Assembly: GCF_000014145.1 (NCBI RefSeq)
Contig: NC_008255.1
Location: 3,488,001-3,552,000 of the forward strand
Direction of reading: 5' to 3'
DNA from: Cytophaga hutchinsonii ATCC 33406
Lineage (GTDB): Bacteria > Bacteroidota > Bacteroidia > Cytophagales > Cytophagaceae
DNA: 64,000 nucleotides
In this document: positions 35,735-45,058 of the stretch, one piece after another
Numbering within the stretch: position 1 is the stretch's first letter
Layout of the letters: every line of letters starts with the position of its first letter
Translations under genes and position numbers: made by a program
The notes under the pieces: model-generated
Told to the model about the DNA's origin: nothing
Databases searched by the model: none
The model's input: only the letters and a program-made list of their open reading frames with translations

Positions 35735-36685
35735 ATGAAAAATTTTATTTCTGTAAAAGACGTTACTGATATTCCCGGCCTGGTTAAAGAAGCATTGGAG
35801 CTTAAAAAAAATCCATATGCATTTAAAAAACTTGGAGAAAATAAAACCATCGGGTTAATTTTCTTAAATCCAAGTTTGCGTACCCGCATCAGCACACAGA
35901 AGGCTGCTAAGAATCTGGGCATGGATACGATTGTTATGAACATGGATAAAGAAGGCTGGGCGCTTGAAACGCAGGATGGCGTGATCATGAATCATAATAC
36001 CGTTGAACACATCCGTGAAGCGGCAGCTGTTATGGGTCAGTATTGTGACATTATTGGTGTACGTTCCTTTCCGCGCCTGGTAGACAAGAACGAAGATTAT
36101 TCAGAAGACTTCTTCAATAAATTTATAAAATATGCAGGTGTACCGATTGTAAGTTTAGAAAGTGCAACGCTTCACCCCTTACAATCACTTGCTGATTTAA
36201 TTACGATCGAAGAAACAAAAACAAAACCACGCCCGAAGGTTGTATTAACCTGGGCCCCGCATATCAAAGCCTTGCCGCAAGCGGTAGCAAATTCATTTTC
36301 TGAATGGATGTGTAAAGCGGATGTGGAATTTGTGATCACACATCCCGAAGGGTATGATCTGGCAAACGAATTTACAAACGGTGCCCGCATTGAATACAAT
36401 CAGGACAAAGCACTGGAAGATGCTGACTATGTGTATGTAAAGAACTGGTCTTCGTATGAGGATTATGGCAAAGTACATTCCATGGACAGCCATTGGATGA
36501 TGACCAATGAAAAATTAAAATTAACCAACAACGCAAAAGTAATGCATTGTTTGCCTGTTCGCCGTGGCATTGAATTAGCAGATGAGATCCTCGACGGTCC
36601 GAATTCGCTGGTGATCCAGGAAGCAAGCAACAGGGTGTGGAGCGCGCAGGCGGTGCTGAAGAGAATGCTGGAGGCTCAAGGCTAA
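35735..36685 (+). CDS. argF': N-acylornithine (probably N-succinylornithine) transcarbamylase
   Basis: This 316-residue enzyme carbamylates an acylated ornithine. It follows the Bacteroides SOTCase closely: IFLNPSLRTRISTQKAAKNL (carbamoyl phosphate loop), EGWALETQDGVIM, GQYCDIIGVRSFP, ATLHPLQSLADLITIEE and MHCLPVRRGIELADEI. The residue that sets acyl specificity (Pro90 in Bacteroides fragilis SOTCase, Glu92 in Xanthomonas AOTCase) is Val90 here (MNHNTVEHIREA). Published mutants with Val at this site use the succinyl substrate, so I expect succinylornithine. Confidence 0.92.
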   Translation: MKNFISVKDVTDIPGLVKEALELKKNPYAFKKLGENKTIGLIFLNPSLRTRISTQKAAKNLGMDTIVMNMDKEGWALETQDGVIMNHNTVEHIREAAAVMGQYCDIIGVRSFPRLVDKNEDYSEDFFNKFIKYAGVPIVSLESATLHPLQSLADLITIEETKTKPRPKVVLTWAPHIKALPQAVANSFSEWMCKADVEFVITHPEGYDLANEFTNGARIEYNQDKALEDADYVYVKNWSSYEDYGKVHSMDSHWMMTNEKLKLTNNAKVMHCLPVRRGIELADEILDGPNSLVIQEASNRVWSAQAVLKRMLEAQG

Positions 36686-36755
36686 ACGCCTAAAGCTTTA
36701 TCGTTTGTTTAAAGTAACATTGCTTTAGGCGTTTGGCCTTCAGCACTAAGCAAAA
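36676..36755. repeat. Short paired heptad repeats between argF' and argB
   Basis: Post-stop array GGCTAAA CGCCTAA AGC and pre-start array GCTTTAG GCGTTTG GCCTTCA GC separated by only about 20 bases, giving a compact stem-loop. Confidence 0.8.
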
Positions 36756-36759
36756 AGAA

Positions 36760-37554
36760 ATGCAGAAACTATACATCATAAAAGTAGGCGGCAACATCAT
36801 CGACAATCCGGAAGCACTAACAAGCTTCTTAAAAGATTTTGCGTCGCTGAAAGAAAATAAAATACTGGTTCATGGCGGTGGTAAAGTTGCTACCGAGATC
36901 AGTAAAGGTTTGGGCATTGAAGCGCAGATGGTAGATGGCAGAAGAATTACAGATGCTGAAACCCTGAAGATCGTGACCATGGTATATGGTGGTTTGATCA
37001 ACAAAAATATTGTTGCTAAGCTTCAGTCGAATGAATGCAACGCAATTGGTTTAACAGGTGCAGATGCAAACATCATGCTCTCGTCTAAACGCCCGCTTAA
37101 AAATGGCATTGATTACGGATTTGTTGGTGATGTAAAGAAAGTACATCCACAGCCGTTGATACATTTGTTATCGCAGGGTATTACGCCTGTTGTGGCTCCG
37201 CTTACACACGATGGCAACGGAACCATGCTGAATACCAATGCAGACACTGTAGCCTCAGAGCTTGCAGTAGCATTATGCGGAGCATTTGCTGTAAATCTTG
37301 TGTATTGCTTTGAATTGAAAGGTGTATTGAGAGATTTCGAAGATAAAGATTCTGTGATCAGCACTATCAATCCTGATACTTACGAAGAATTGAAATCAAC
37401 AGGCGTTATTAATAAAGGAATGATCCCGAAGTTAGATAACTCTTTTAATGCGATAAACGCCGGTGTTTCTTCTGTCATTATTTGTCAGGCTGAATCACTG
37501 GTGGAATTGATAAATGAAAATAAAACAGTAGGAACAAAGTTAGTTGCAAACTAG
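36760..37554 (+). CDS. argB: N-acylglutamate kinase
   Basis: ArgB phosphorylates N-acylglutamate. The amino acid kinase fold is shown by YIIKVGGNIIDNPEALTSFL, LVHGGGKVATEISKGLG, VDGRRITDAETLKIV and GNGTMLNTNADTVASELA. I start at ATG 36760 (264 residues); an upstream TTG at 36733 lies inside the repeat array and is unlikely. Feedback inhibition by arginine cannot be judged from sequence here. Confidence 0.95.
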   Translation: MQKLYIIKVGGNIIDNPEALTSFLKDFASLKENKILVHGGGKVATEISKGLGIEAQMVDGRRITDAETLKIVTMVYGGLINKNIVAKLQSNECNAIGLTGADANIMLSSKRPLKNGIDYGFVGDVKKVHPQPLIHLLSQGITPVVAPLTHDGNGTMLNTNADTVASELAVALCGAFAVNLVYCFELKGVLRDFEDKDSVISTINPDTYEELKSTGVINKGMIPKLDNSFNAINAGVSSVIICQAESLVELINENKTVGTKLVAN

Positions 37555-37670
37555 GTGCCAGTTAACAGGCACTAGTTGCTAGACTAGAAATTGAATATTA
37601 GAAATTTAAAATACATTCAAATACAAAGAGCCTAATACTGGAAACTGGTAACTGGCAACTCGAAACTATT
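37553..37670. repeat. Paired heptad repeats of CTAG/CTGG type
   Basis: Post-stop CTAGGTG CCAGTTA ACAGGCA CTAGTTG CTAG and pre-start CTGGAAA CTGGTAA CTGGCAA CTCGAAA CTATT, 7-base period, opposite orientation. The unit differs from the AAGCNTT arrays of the neighbouring spacers but matches the one after the cytochrome b5-like gene. Confidence 0.85.
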
Positions 37671-38735
37671 ATGTTACAGACCTTACAAAAAGATGCGATC
37701 GAGTTATTGAAGACACTGATCAAAACAGAATCATTCAGTAAAGAAGAGCACAACACGGCAGAAATATTAAATACATTTTTAGTTGAACGTGGTGTTGAAA
37801 CTATTCGTGAAAAGAATAACGTTTGGGCTTTCAACAAACACTTCGACAAGAACAAACCTACCATCTTATTAAACTCACACCACGATACGGTTAAGCCAAA
37901 CCCTGGTTATACAAATGACCCATTCGAACCGATTGTGAAAGACGGCAAACTGTTTGGACTAGGAAGTAATGATGCGGGTGGCTGTCTTGTTTCTTTGATC
38001 GCAACGTTCCTGCACTTCTACAATGAAACAAATCTAAAGTACAACTTTTGTATTGCAGCAACAGCTGAAGAAGAAATATCTGGTTTTGATGGATTAGAAT
38101 TGGTATATCCGAAATTAGGTCCGATCGATTTCGCCATTGTTGGTGAACCAACATTGATGGATATTGCTGTTGCTGAAAAAGGATTAATGGTTGTAGATTG
38201 TGTAGCCATCGGTAAGGCAGGACATGCAGCACGTGAAGAAGGTGAAAACGCTATTTATATCGCATTAAAAGATATTGAATGGATCCGCAATTATAAATTC
38301 GAACGCGTTTCTCCGCACCTGGGACCGATGAAAATGTCTGTAACCATTATCAATGCCGGTTACCAGCACAACGTTGTTCCGGAGAAATGTCATTTCACAA
38401 TTGACGTACGTATCACAGAAGAATACAAGAACGAAGAAGTATTAAAGATCATTGATGATAATATTCAGTCGGAAGTAAACCCACGCTCTGTGCGTTTACG
38501 CCCATCATTCATTGATCCAAATCATGAGCTTGTTCATGCTGCCATTAAACACGGCGCTAAAACATACGGCTCTCCTACTACCTCCGACCAGGCATTGATT
38601 CCCGTACCTTCTGTAAAAATGGGGCCAGGCAACTCTGCGCGTTCACATACCGCCAACGAATTTATCTGGCTGATCGAAATCGAAGAAGGTATTGAAAAGT
38701 ATATTAAGGTGTTGAGTGAAATCGTTCTAGCTTAA
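37671..38735 (+). CDS. argE: M20-family N-acyl-citrulline/ornithine deacylase
   Basis: A zinc-dependent M20 peptidase-fold enzyme that removes the acyl group, probably from acylcitrulline given ArgF'. Metal and catalytic motifs: LLNSHHDTVKPNPGYTNDPF, LFGLGSNDAGGCLVSL, ATAEEEISGFDGLELV and AIVGEPTLMDIAVAEKG. The dimerisation domain with GKAGHAAREEGENAIY follows. 354 residues. Confidence 0.93.
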   Translation: MLQTLQKDAIELLKTLIKTESFSKEEHNTAEILNTFLVERGVETIREKNNVWAFNKHFDKNKPTILLNSHHDTVKPNPGYTNDPFEPIVKDGKLFGLGSNDAGGCLVSLIATFLHFYNETNLKYNFCIAATAEEEISGFDGLELVYPKLGPIDFAIVGEPTLMDIAVAEKGLMVVDCVAIGKAGHAAREEGENAIYIALKDIEWIRNYKFERVSPHLGPMKMSVTIINAGYQHNVVPEKCHFTIDVRITEEYKNEEVLKIIDDNIQSEVNPRSVRLRPSFIDPNHELVHAAIKHGAKTYGSPTTSDQALIPVPSVKMGPGNSARSHTANEFIWLIEIEEGIEKYIKVLSEIVLA

Positions 38736-38871
38736 AGCCTAAGGCGGAAGGCCTAAAGCTTAAAGCCAAAATAAAACATTACAGTACATTTATATTAATA
38801 AGTAATATATAACACACATGCTTTTTGCGTAAGCCCAGCTTTTCGCTTTAAGCTTTAAGCCTTAAGCACAC
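38731..38871. repeat. Paired heptad repeats between argE and argH
   Basis: Post-stop array about 38731-38768 (GCTTAAA GCCTAAG GCGGAAG GCCTAAA GCTTAAA GCC), overlapping the argE stop codon, and pre-start array about 38820-38870 ending GCTTTAA GCTTTAA GCCTTAA GC. Confidence 0.85.
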
Positions 38872-38872
38872 T

Positions 38873-40210
38873 ATGAAATTGTGGCAAAAAGATACGGAAG
38901 TAAATAAAGACATTGAGCGTTTCACTGTTGGAAAAGACCGCGAGATGGATCTGTTCCTTGCTCCGTTCGATGTTCTTGGTTCAATGGCACACATTACGAT
39001 GCTGGAAAGCATTGGCTTGATCGGTAAAGATGAACTTCCCGTATTGCTGAACGAACTCCGCACGATCTATACTGAAATAGAAGCAGGTAATTTCACCATT
39101 GAAGATGGTGTTGAAGATGTGCACTCACAGGTTGAGCTGATCTTAACACGTCGTCTTGGTGATCTTGGCAAGAAGATTCACAGCGGGCGTTCCCGTAACG
39201 ATCAGGTGTTGGTAGATTTGAAATTATTCACCCGTCATGCTATTCGTGAAACGGTTGAAAACACCAAAGAATTATTCGATACATTACTTTCTCAAAGCGA
39301 AAAATATAAATCGGTAATCATTCCCGGTTATACGCACTTACAAATTGCAATGCCTTCTTCCTTTGGCTTGTGGTTTGGCGCCTATGCAGAAAGCTTAGCT
39401 GACGACATGCACATGATGCTTGCAGGTTACCGCATCAGCAATAAAAACCCATTAGGCTCTGCAGCAGGCTATGGTTCTTCATTCCCATTGAACCGTACGA
39501 TGACGACAAACCTGCTGGGCTTTGAAGAGTTAAATCACAATGTGGTTTATGCACAGATGGGCCGCGGTAAAACAGAAAAAAATGTTACCGCAGCGCTTGC
39601 CTCTATTGCTGCCACTCTGGGACGAATGTCAATGGATGTATGCCTGTACATGAATCAGAATTTTGACTTTATGACTTTGCCGGATGAATTGACAACAGGT
39701 TCGAGTATCATGCCGCACAAAAAAAATCCGGATGTATTTGAATTGATCCGTGCGCGCTGCAACCGCTTACAAGCTTTGCCGAATGAAATTTCTATGATCA
39801 TGGCAAACCTTCCTTCGGGTTACCACCGCGACATGCAGCTGATCAAAGAAAATTTCATTCCTGCTTTTCAGGATATAAATGACTGTTTGCGTATTGCAAA
39901 TTTTATGCTGAAGCAGGTGAAAGTAAAAGAGAATATCGTAAAAGATCCAAAGTACTTATACATGTATAGTGTGGAAGTAGTAAATAACATGGTTCTTGAA
40001 GGAATCCCTTTCCGCGATGCATATAAAAAAGTGGGCGGTATGATCGAAGACAAAACGTTTACTGCTTTAAATACCATCAATCACACACACGAAGGCAGTA
40101 TCGGCAATTTAATGCATACTGAAATTAACGTATCCATGCAGAAAGTGCTGGATGCATTTGAATTCAAAAAAATGGATATCGCCATTCAAAAGCTCTTATC
40201 CAAGGTGTAA
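38873..40210 (+). CDS. argH: Argininosuccinate lyase
   Basis: ArgH splits argininosuccinate into arginine and fumarate, the last step. Motifs: DVHSQVELILTRRLGDLGKK, IHSGRSRNDQVLVDLKLF, PGYTHLQIAMPSSFGLWF and the catalytic-Ser signature GSSIMPHKKNPDVFELIRAR. 445 residues, intact. It ends the arginine cluster. Confidence 0.96.
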   Translation: MKLWQKDTEVNKDIERFTVGKDREMDLFLAPFDVLGSMAHITMLESIGLIGKDELPVLLNELRTIYTEIEAGNFTIEDGVEDVHSQVELILTRRLGDLGKKIHSGRSRNDQVLVDLKLFTRHAIRETVENTKELFDTLLSQSEKYKSVIIPGYTHLQIAMPSSFGLWFGAYAESLADDMHMMLAGYRISNKNPLGSAAGYGSSFPLNRTMTTNLLGFEELNHNVVYAQMGRGKTEKNVTAALASIAATLGRMSMDVCLYMNQNFDFMTLPDELTTGSSIMPHKKNPDVFELIRARCNRLQALPNEISMIMANLPSGYHRDMQLIKENFIPAFQDINDCLRIANFMLKQVKVKENIVKDPKYLYMYSVEVVNNMVLEGIPFRDAYKKVGGMIEDKTFTALNTINHTHEGSIGNLMHTEINVSMQKVLDAFEFKKMDIAIQKLLSKV

Positions 40211-40323
40211 TAAAGGAAAAAAAGTACATCTTATTTCATATTTATTTTTTATCTTATAACTAGTACCAAAGGTATTTTATACGCATAAAAATCACCTTTG
40301 GTACTGGCTATAATTGATCCGAT

Positions 40324-42894
40324 ATGAACCTTTCCATTCGTACACTCAATATTATTTTTTCTATTTCGCTATTGTTGCTGGCTTCAGCTTTCATATACTC
40401 CTATCTGAATATTCAAGGTTTAAGATCCGCCAACCATTGGGTAAATCATACCAATAAGGTTATTATAAGTTTAGAAAGTATCTATTCAGATATTAAAAAT
40501 GCAGAGTCCGGCGTAAGAGGATATGCACTGACAAAAGACGCTTCGTATCTTGAACAACAGGATCAATCACGTACAAATATTAAAAATCAACTTATTCTTC
40601 TTGATTCACTTCTTGCAGATAATCCGGAGCAGCACATTTACATAGATACGTTACAGAAAACTGTAAATGATCGCTTTTTTCTTTTCAATGGCTTAATTAA
40701 TCTTACAAATAATAATGCAGACCAGGCGGAAGTGCTGCCGCTGATGCAAAAAGGAAAAGCATCTACGGAGCATATCTATAATCTGGTAAAAAAGATGAAA
40801 AATAATGAAGGAATTTTATTGCTGCAGCGGAATGAAAAAGCAGAAGCGCTTGATAAAACAACACCCATTACCATTGTATTCTCCGGCATATTTGGCTTCA
40901 TGGTTTTAGTAATTTCGTATTATTTCATTTTAGCAGACCTGAAACAGCGCCGGAAGATCGCCAATGAAGTAAAGATTAAAAATACATTACTGGAATATGC
41001 GCAGCAGATTACTCAAATGGGGACGTTTGAATATAACGTTTTCACAAATACATTATTCTGGTCAAATGAAATGTACAATATTTTTGAATTAGACAGAAGC
41101 GTAATCCCTGAAATAAATTTTATAGATTCTCTTATTAAAGAAGAATCAGAGATTACACATAACAGAAGAAAGAAAAATTTTCAGCCTGGAGCAAGCTACT
41201 CAGATGAATTAAAAATACGTACGGTCAATGGCAATGAAAAAGTTCTTATATCGAATGGATATGTAGTGAATGAAGAAAATGGGCTGGTTGTGCATGGTGC
41301 CATTATTGACATTACACCATTGAAAAAAGCAGAACTAACAGCACGCGAACAACAGGAACTCATGCGGGTTGCCAAAGAAAAAGCAGAAAGTGCCAGTCAG
41401 TTCAAAACACGTTTTTTATCAAACATGAGCCACGAGATCCGCACGCCAATCAATGCGATCCTTGGCTTTACTGCTATTTTAAGTAAGCAGGAACTTACCG
41501 AACAACAAAAAAAATTACTGAAAAATATTTCTATTTCAGGTGAACTCTTATTAAAACTGATCGGCAATATTTTAGATATCAGTAAAATTGAAGAAGGTAA
41601 AGTAATTATTGAAAGTAAATCGTTTCACCTCAAAGAATCGATCCGTTCCGTGTTGAGTCCGTTTCAACATTCGGCTTCTGAAAAGGGATTACAGTTTCAT
41701 TTAATTATTGACAAGTCTATTCCGGATTATTTGCTGGGCGATTTTCCGCGGATCTCTCAAGTGTTGGTGAATCTGATCGGCAATGCATTGAAATTTACCA
41801 GCCATGGAAATATTACTGTTTCTGTTCTTCTTACTAAAAAACAGGATGGACTTTCGTTTGTTGAGTTTGTTATAAATGATACAGGTATCGGAATTCAAGC
41901 TAATAAACAAGACGAAATATTTGAAAGCTTCACACAGGCTAATGAATCTATTTCGGTAAAATATGGCGGTTCAGGGCTTGGTTTATCAATCGTACAGGAG
42001 GTTGTACATTTAATGGGCGGTAACATACAGGTTCAAAGTCCTGCACATTATAACGAACGCGGCAAAGGCTACGGAAGTAAATTTTTCTTTACGCTTCCGT
42101 TTAAATTAGGCGAAAAGGGCGCTGATCCGCAGGCAAAGAAAACAGCTGTTCAGCCATTTCCACGCGTATTACATATTCTGGTGGCAGACGACAATGAAAT
42201 GAACCGTACCCTTGCAACCTATACATTGCAGTCGTTAGGCTGTACGTTTGAGATCGTAGAAAACGGTTTGCAGGCAATACAAAAAGCGGCTGCCAATACC
42301 TATGATATCATATTAATGGATATGCAGATGCCTGTTTGCGATGGCTTACAGGCAACACGTCAGATCAGGCTGAATAAAAATACTACTCCTATCGTTGGCT
42401 TAACGGCAAACGTTTTCCAGGAAGACATTAACCGCTGCCTGGATGCAGGTATGGACGGGCATTTAGGAAAACCTTATACAGAAGAAGATTTGTACCACAT
42501 TATTGACAAATGGGTTTTCAAAAATGAAAAAAATATCGCAGCCTCAGTACCTTCATTTTCAAATTATGAATTTATCGAAAAGCTTTCCAAAAATGATCCG
42601 GTGATTTTCCGTGAAATGCTGGAAATGTTTTTGAATCAGAATGCACAATTATTAAAAATAATACATACTGCAATCAATGCCGAAGATCTGGAGACACTTT
42701 CCTTTAACGTACATCAATACAAATCATGTGCGCGCATGTTAAACATTGAAAAACAGATTTCGCTGATTAAGCAGATTGAAGAAAAAATTGAAGCGCGTGT
42801 TTCTCTTGAAACAATACGTACAGATATTATGCAGCTTATTGAAACCGGAGCATTAGTATCAAAAGAAATTGAGCAGAAATTATTAATCGTTTAA
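40324..42894 (+). CDS. Hybrid histidine kinase: CHASE3-PAS-HisKA-HATPase-REC-HPt
   Basis: An 856-residue hybrid sensor. Two membrane helices (residues 9-28 and about 181-203) enclose a CHASE3-like sensor (SLESIYSDIKNAESGVRGYA). Then a PAS domain, HisKA with FLSNMSHEIRTPINAILGF, HATPase with NDTGIGI and GSGLGLSIVQEV, a receiver with acceptor Asp in DIILMDMQMPVCDG, and a C-terminal HPt-like domain with the candidate His in NVHQYKSCARML. A complete phosphorelay is thus in one chain; the final receiver protein is not identified. The DUF1653 gene follows after one base. Confidence 0.92.
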   Translation: MNLSIRTLNIIFSISLLLLASAFIYSYLNIQGLRSANHWVNHTNKVIISLESIYSDIKNAESGVRGYALTKDASYLEQQDQSRTNIKNQLILLDSLLADNPEQHIYIDTLQKTVNDRFFLFNGLINLTNNNADQAEVLPLMQKGKASTEHIYNLVKKMKNNEGILLLQRNEKAEALDKTTPITIVFSGIFGFMVLVISYYFILADLKQRRKIANEVKIKNTLLEYAQQITQMGTFEYNVFTNTLFWSNEMYNIFELDRSVIPEINFIDSLIKEESEITHNRRKKNFQPGASYSDELKIRTVNGNEKVLISNGYVVNEENGLVVHGAIIDITPLKKAELTAREQQELMRVAKEKAESASQFKTRFLSNMSHEIRTPINAILGFTAILSKQELTEQQKKLLKNISISGELLLKLIGNILDISKIEEGKVIIESKSFHLKESIRSVLSPFQHSASEKGLQFHLIIDKSIPDYLLGDFPRISQVLVNLIGNALKFTSHGNITVSVLLTKKQDGLSFVEFVINDTGIGIQANKQDEIFESFTQANESISVKYGGSGLGLSIVQEVVHLMGGNIQVQSPAHYNERGKGYGSKFFFTLPFKLGEKGADPQAKKTAVQPFPRVLHILVADDNEMNRTLATYTLQSLGCTFEIVENGLQAIQKAAANTYDIILMDMQMPVCDGLQATRQIRLNKNTTPIVGLTANVFQEDINRCLDAGMDGHLGKPYTEEDLYHIIDKWVFKNEKNIAASVPSFSNYEFIEKLSKNDPVIFREMLEMFLNQNAQLLKIIHTAINAEDLETLSFNVHQYKSCARMLNIEKQISLIKQIEEKIEARVSLETIRTDIMQLIETGALVSKEIEQKLLIV

Positions 42895-42895
42895 T

Positions 42896-43111
42896 ATGTC
42901 AGATTTAATCACACCGGGAAAATACATGCATTACAAGGGAAATGTATACGAAGTACTTGGTACAGCCAAACATTCTGAAACCGAGGAAGACCTTGTTTTA
43001 TATTTTCCGGCAAAAACTCCTGGCCAGCTTTGGGTGCGGCCATTAGCTATGTTTTTAGAATATATTGAACTAAACGGAGAAAAAACACAACGTTTTAAAA
43101 AAATTCAATAG
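42896..43111 (+). CDS. DUF1653 family small protein
   Basis: A 71-residue protein: PGKYMHYKGNVYEVLGTAKHSETEEDL ... QLWVRPLAMFLEYIE is the standard DUF1653 pattern (shown here in two pieces: GKYMHYKGNVYEVLGTAKHS and LWVRPLAMFLEYIE). Function unknown. It starts one base after the hybrid kinase stop and so is probably translated with it. Confidence 0.9.
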   Translation: MSDLITPGKYMHYKGNVYEVLGTAKHSETEEDLVLYFPAKTPGQLWVRPLAMFLEYIELNGEKTQRFKKIQ

Positions 43112-43187
43112 CAATTAAGTCTTTCATTTCCAGCTGCTTTTTAATTATTATCTTTAACGAACCAAATGTATCTCCTAGCTGGATTGT

Positions 43188-44522
43188 ATGCCGTTATTGA
43201 ATTTCATACGCACTAAAATTATCCGCAGATTTATCAATCTGAGATCCTTGTCTTCCCGGCAAGTTCCCTATGATGAAATCATCCGGATAGAACTGCTCGT
43301 TGCTATGTGCCTGTTGACGGTAATATCTGGCATACTGTATATTATTATCGGTTCTGTTTTGGGTGTATCGTTTTTAATCATACTCAATTACCTGCTTTTC
43401 TTTTCAACAGTTGTGCCGCTTGTTCTCTACTTAATTAAAAAAGGATATTACAACCAATCCAAGCTAATCATGATGGTGATCGGGAGCTTGTTCATGTTTA
43501 TTAAAGCGGCTTCTCTGGGGCGCGATTCAGGTATGAATCTTTCTATGCTCATTATTGTTTTTGCAACATTTGCCTTTTACAGCATCAACGATTATAAATA
43601 TATCCTGCTGTCGCTGTGCCTTTCAACCTGTTTAATTACTGTACTGGAAGTAACTGATTATAATTTATTGGGAGATGATACTGCTACAAATAACTTCGAG
43701 TATGAATTTAACTATATCTCGACCGGCCTCTTTGCCATTTTATTTTTTTATGTAATTCTCCGCGTGAATCAATACATGAATAGCAAGCTCGCTAACTTAA
43801 ACAGTAAATTGCTTGTTAAAAATAAGTCACTTAAAAAATTGAATCAGGAACTTGACAGCTATGTATACCGCACCTCACATGACATGCGTGCACCGTTGAC
43901 TTCATTAATGGGTTTGATTCAGTTAACTAAAACAGAAAAAGATCCGGAAAAATTAAATGCTCTTATCCAGATGCAGGAAAACTGTATCAATAAACTGGAC
44001 CTGCATATTCAGCAGATTATTCAGCTATCCAGAAATATCAAAACGGATGTTCAGGCACAGCCAATACAATTCAGATCTATTCTGGATGATATCTTTGAAG
44101 AGCTCAGTTTTTTTGAGCAGGCAGGTATTATAAAAAAGAATATCCGTATAGATACTCCCTCTACCTTATACTCTGACCCATACAGGATCAAAACAATTCT
44201 GAACAATCTTATTTCCAATGCATTTAAATATTACAGAAAAAGTGAAGATGACCCCTATATTGATATCGATATATCCAGTACTAAAAGCGTTACAACGATA
44301 ATCATTAAAGACAATGGAATCGGCATAACGGCCGAATACCTGGAAAATATTTTTAACATGTTTTACCGTGCCAGCAATCAAAGCAAAGGCTCTGGACTTG
44401 GTCTTTATATTGTTAAAGAAATGGTTGAAAAAATTGATGGCACTATTTCAGTAAAATCCCGCGTGAATACGTTCACACAGTTTTATATTGAATTGCCGAA
44501 TAATAAAAATTTTACTGAATAG
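43188..44522 (+). CDS. Membrane-bound sensor histidine kinase
   Basis: A 444-residue kinase with about six N-terminal membrane helices (between residues 30 and 200) and no extracellular sensor domain, like 7TM-type sensors. A coiled linker (NSKLANLNSKLLVKNKSLKK) leads to HisKA with YRTSHDMRAPLTSLMGLIQL and HATPase with IIKDNGIGITAEY and GSGLGLYIVKEMV. No response regulator is encoded next to it. A box TATCTTTA at 43149-43156 may be its promoter. Confidence 0.88.
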   Translation: MPLLNFIRTKIIRRFINLRSLSSRQVPYDEIIRIELLVAMCLLTVISGILYIIIGSVLGVSFLIILNYLLFFSTVVPLVLYLIKKGYYNQSKLIMMVIGSLFMFIKAASLGRDSGMNLSMLIIVFATFAFYSINDYKYILLSLCLSTCLITVLEVTDYNLLGDDTATNNFEYEFNYISTGLFAILFFYVILRVNQYMNSKLANLNSKLLVKNKSLKKLNQELDSYVYRTSHDMRAPLTSLMGLIQLTKTEKDPEKLNALIQMQENCINKLDLHIQQIIQLSRNIKTDVQAQPIQFRSILDDIFEELSFFEQAGIIKKNIRIDTPSTLYSDPYRIKTILNNLISNAFKYYRKSEDDPYIDIDISSTKSVTTIIIKDNGIGITAEYLENIFNMFYRASNQSKGSGLGLYIVKEMVEKIDGTISVKSRVNTFTQFYIELPNNKNFTE

Positions 44523-44536
44523 TTATAAAATCAAAA

Positions 44537-44563
44537 CACCAGCCCCTGACAAGAGAGCTGGTG
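44537..44563. terminator. Possible terminator hairpin between convergent genes
   Basis: CACCAGC pairs with GCTGGTG around a 13-base loop, between the histidine kinase and doxX stops. There is no proper T-run, so the terminator role is weak. Confidence 0.4.
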
Positions 44564-44590
44564 CCTGATTTCGAAAATAAACTATATATA

Positions 44591-45034
44591 TTATTTTTTG
44601 CGCAGCAGCGCGTCTGCGCTGTATTTCCCGGAACCGTGTGTATGTAATAGAAACAGCATAATGATATAATACAGCGGAATTTCAAACCCATTATTTCCGG
44701 ATTCAAAACCATTGGACCAATGTACCGTCACAATAGCAACAATCATAACAATAATTAACGGAAGCGTAAAAACCCGCACACCTAAACCAATGGTCAGTAA
44801 AATAACACCCAATATTTCTGCAGCGGTTGCCAGATACGCATTTAAAGCGGGCAACGGCATACCAAGGCTGGCAAACCATGCTATCACACCATTGATATTT
44901 TTAACCTTCATCACAGCCGGATGAAAAAATCCGTATGCCAACACCAATCGCATAGCCAATAATGCTACGTCCTGAAATTTAATAGATGCATTTCTGAATG
45001 CTTCGTATTTGTTTTTTAGTCCCTGTGAGATCAT
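44591..45034 (-). CDS. DoxX-family membrane protein of the bufferin-type operon
   Basis: A 147-residue protein with four membrane helices: VALLAMRLVLAYGFFHPAVM, AYLATAAEILGVILLTIGLG, LPLIIVMIVAIVTVHWSNGF and LYYIIMLFLLHT. This is the DoxX/DoxD fold. DoxX genes commonly end MNIO operons and may feed electrons from the quinone pool or oxygen chemistry to the pathway. It lies 24 bases after the bufC-like gene. Confidence 0.87.
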   Translation of the reverse strand: MISQGLKNKYEAFRNASIKFQDVALLAMRLVLAYGFFHPAVMKVKNINGVIAWFASLGMPLPALNAYLATAAEILGVILLTIGLGVRVFTLPLIIVMIVAIVTVHWSNGFESGNNGFEIPLYYIIMLFLLHTHGSGKYSADALLRKK

Positions 45035-45058
45035 ATAAAAATCAGTTAAAACGGTTAC

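Noticed and set aside
30950-38871. The regular intergenic repeats as a CRISPR array
   Set aside because: Units are 7 bases and degenerate, arranged in inverted pairs around genes; there are no constant repeat/unique spacer blocks and no cas gene.
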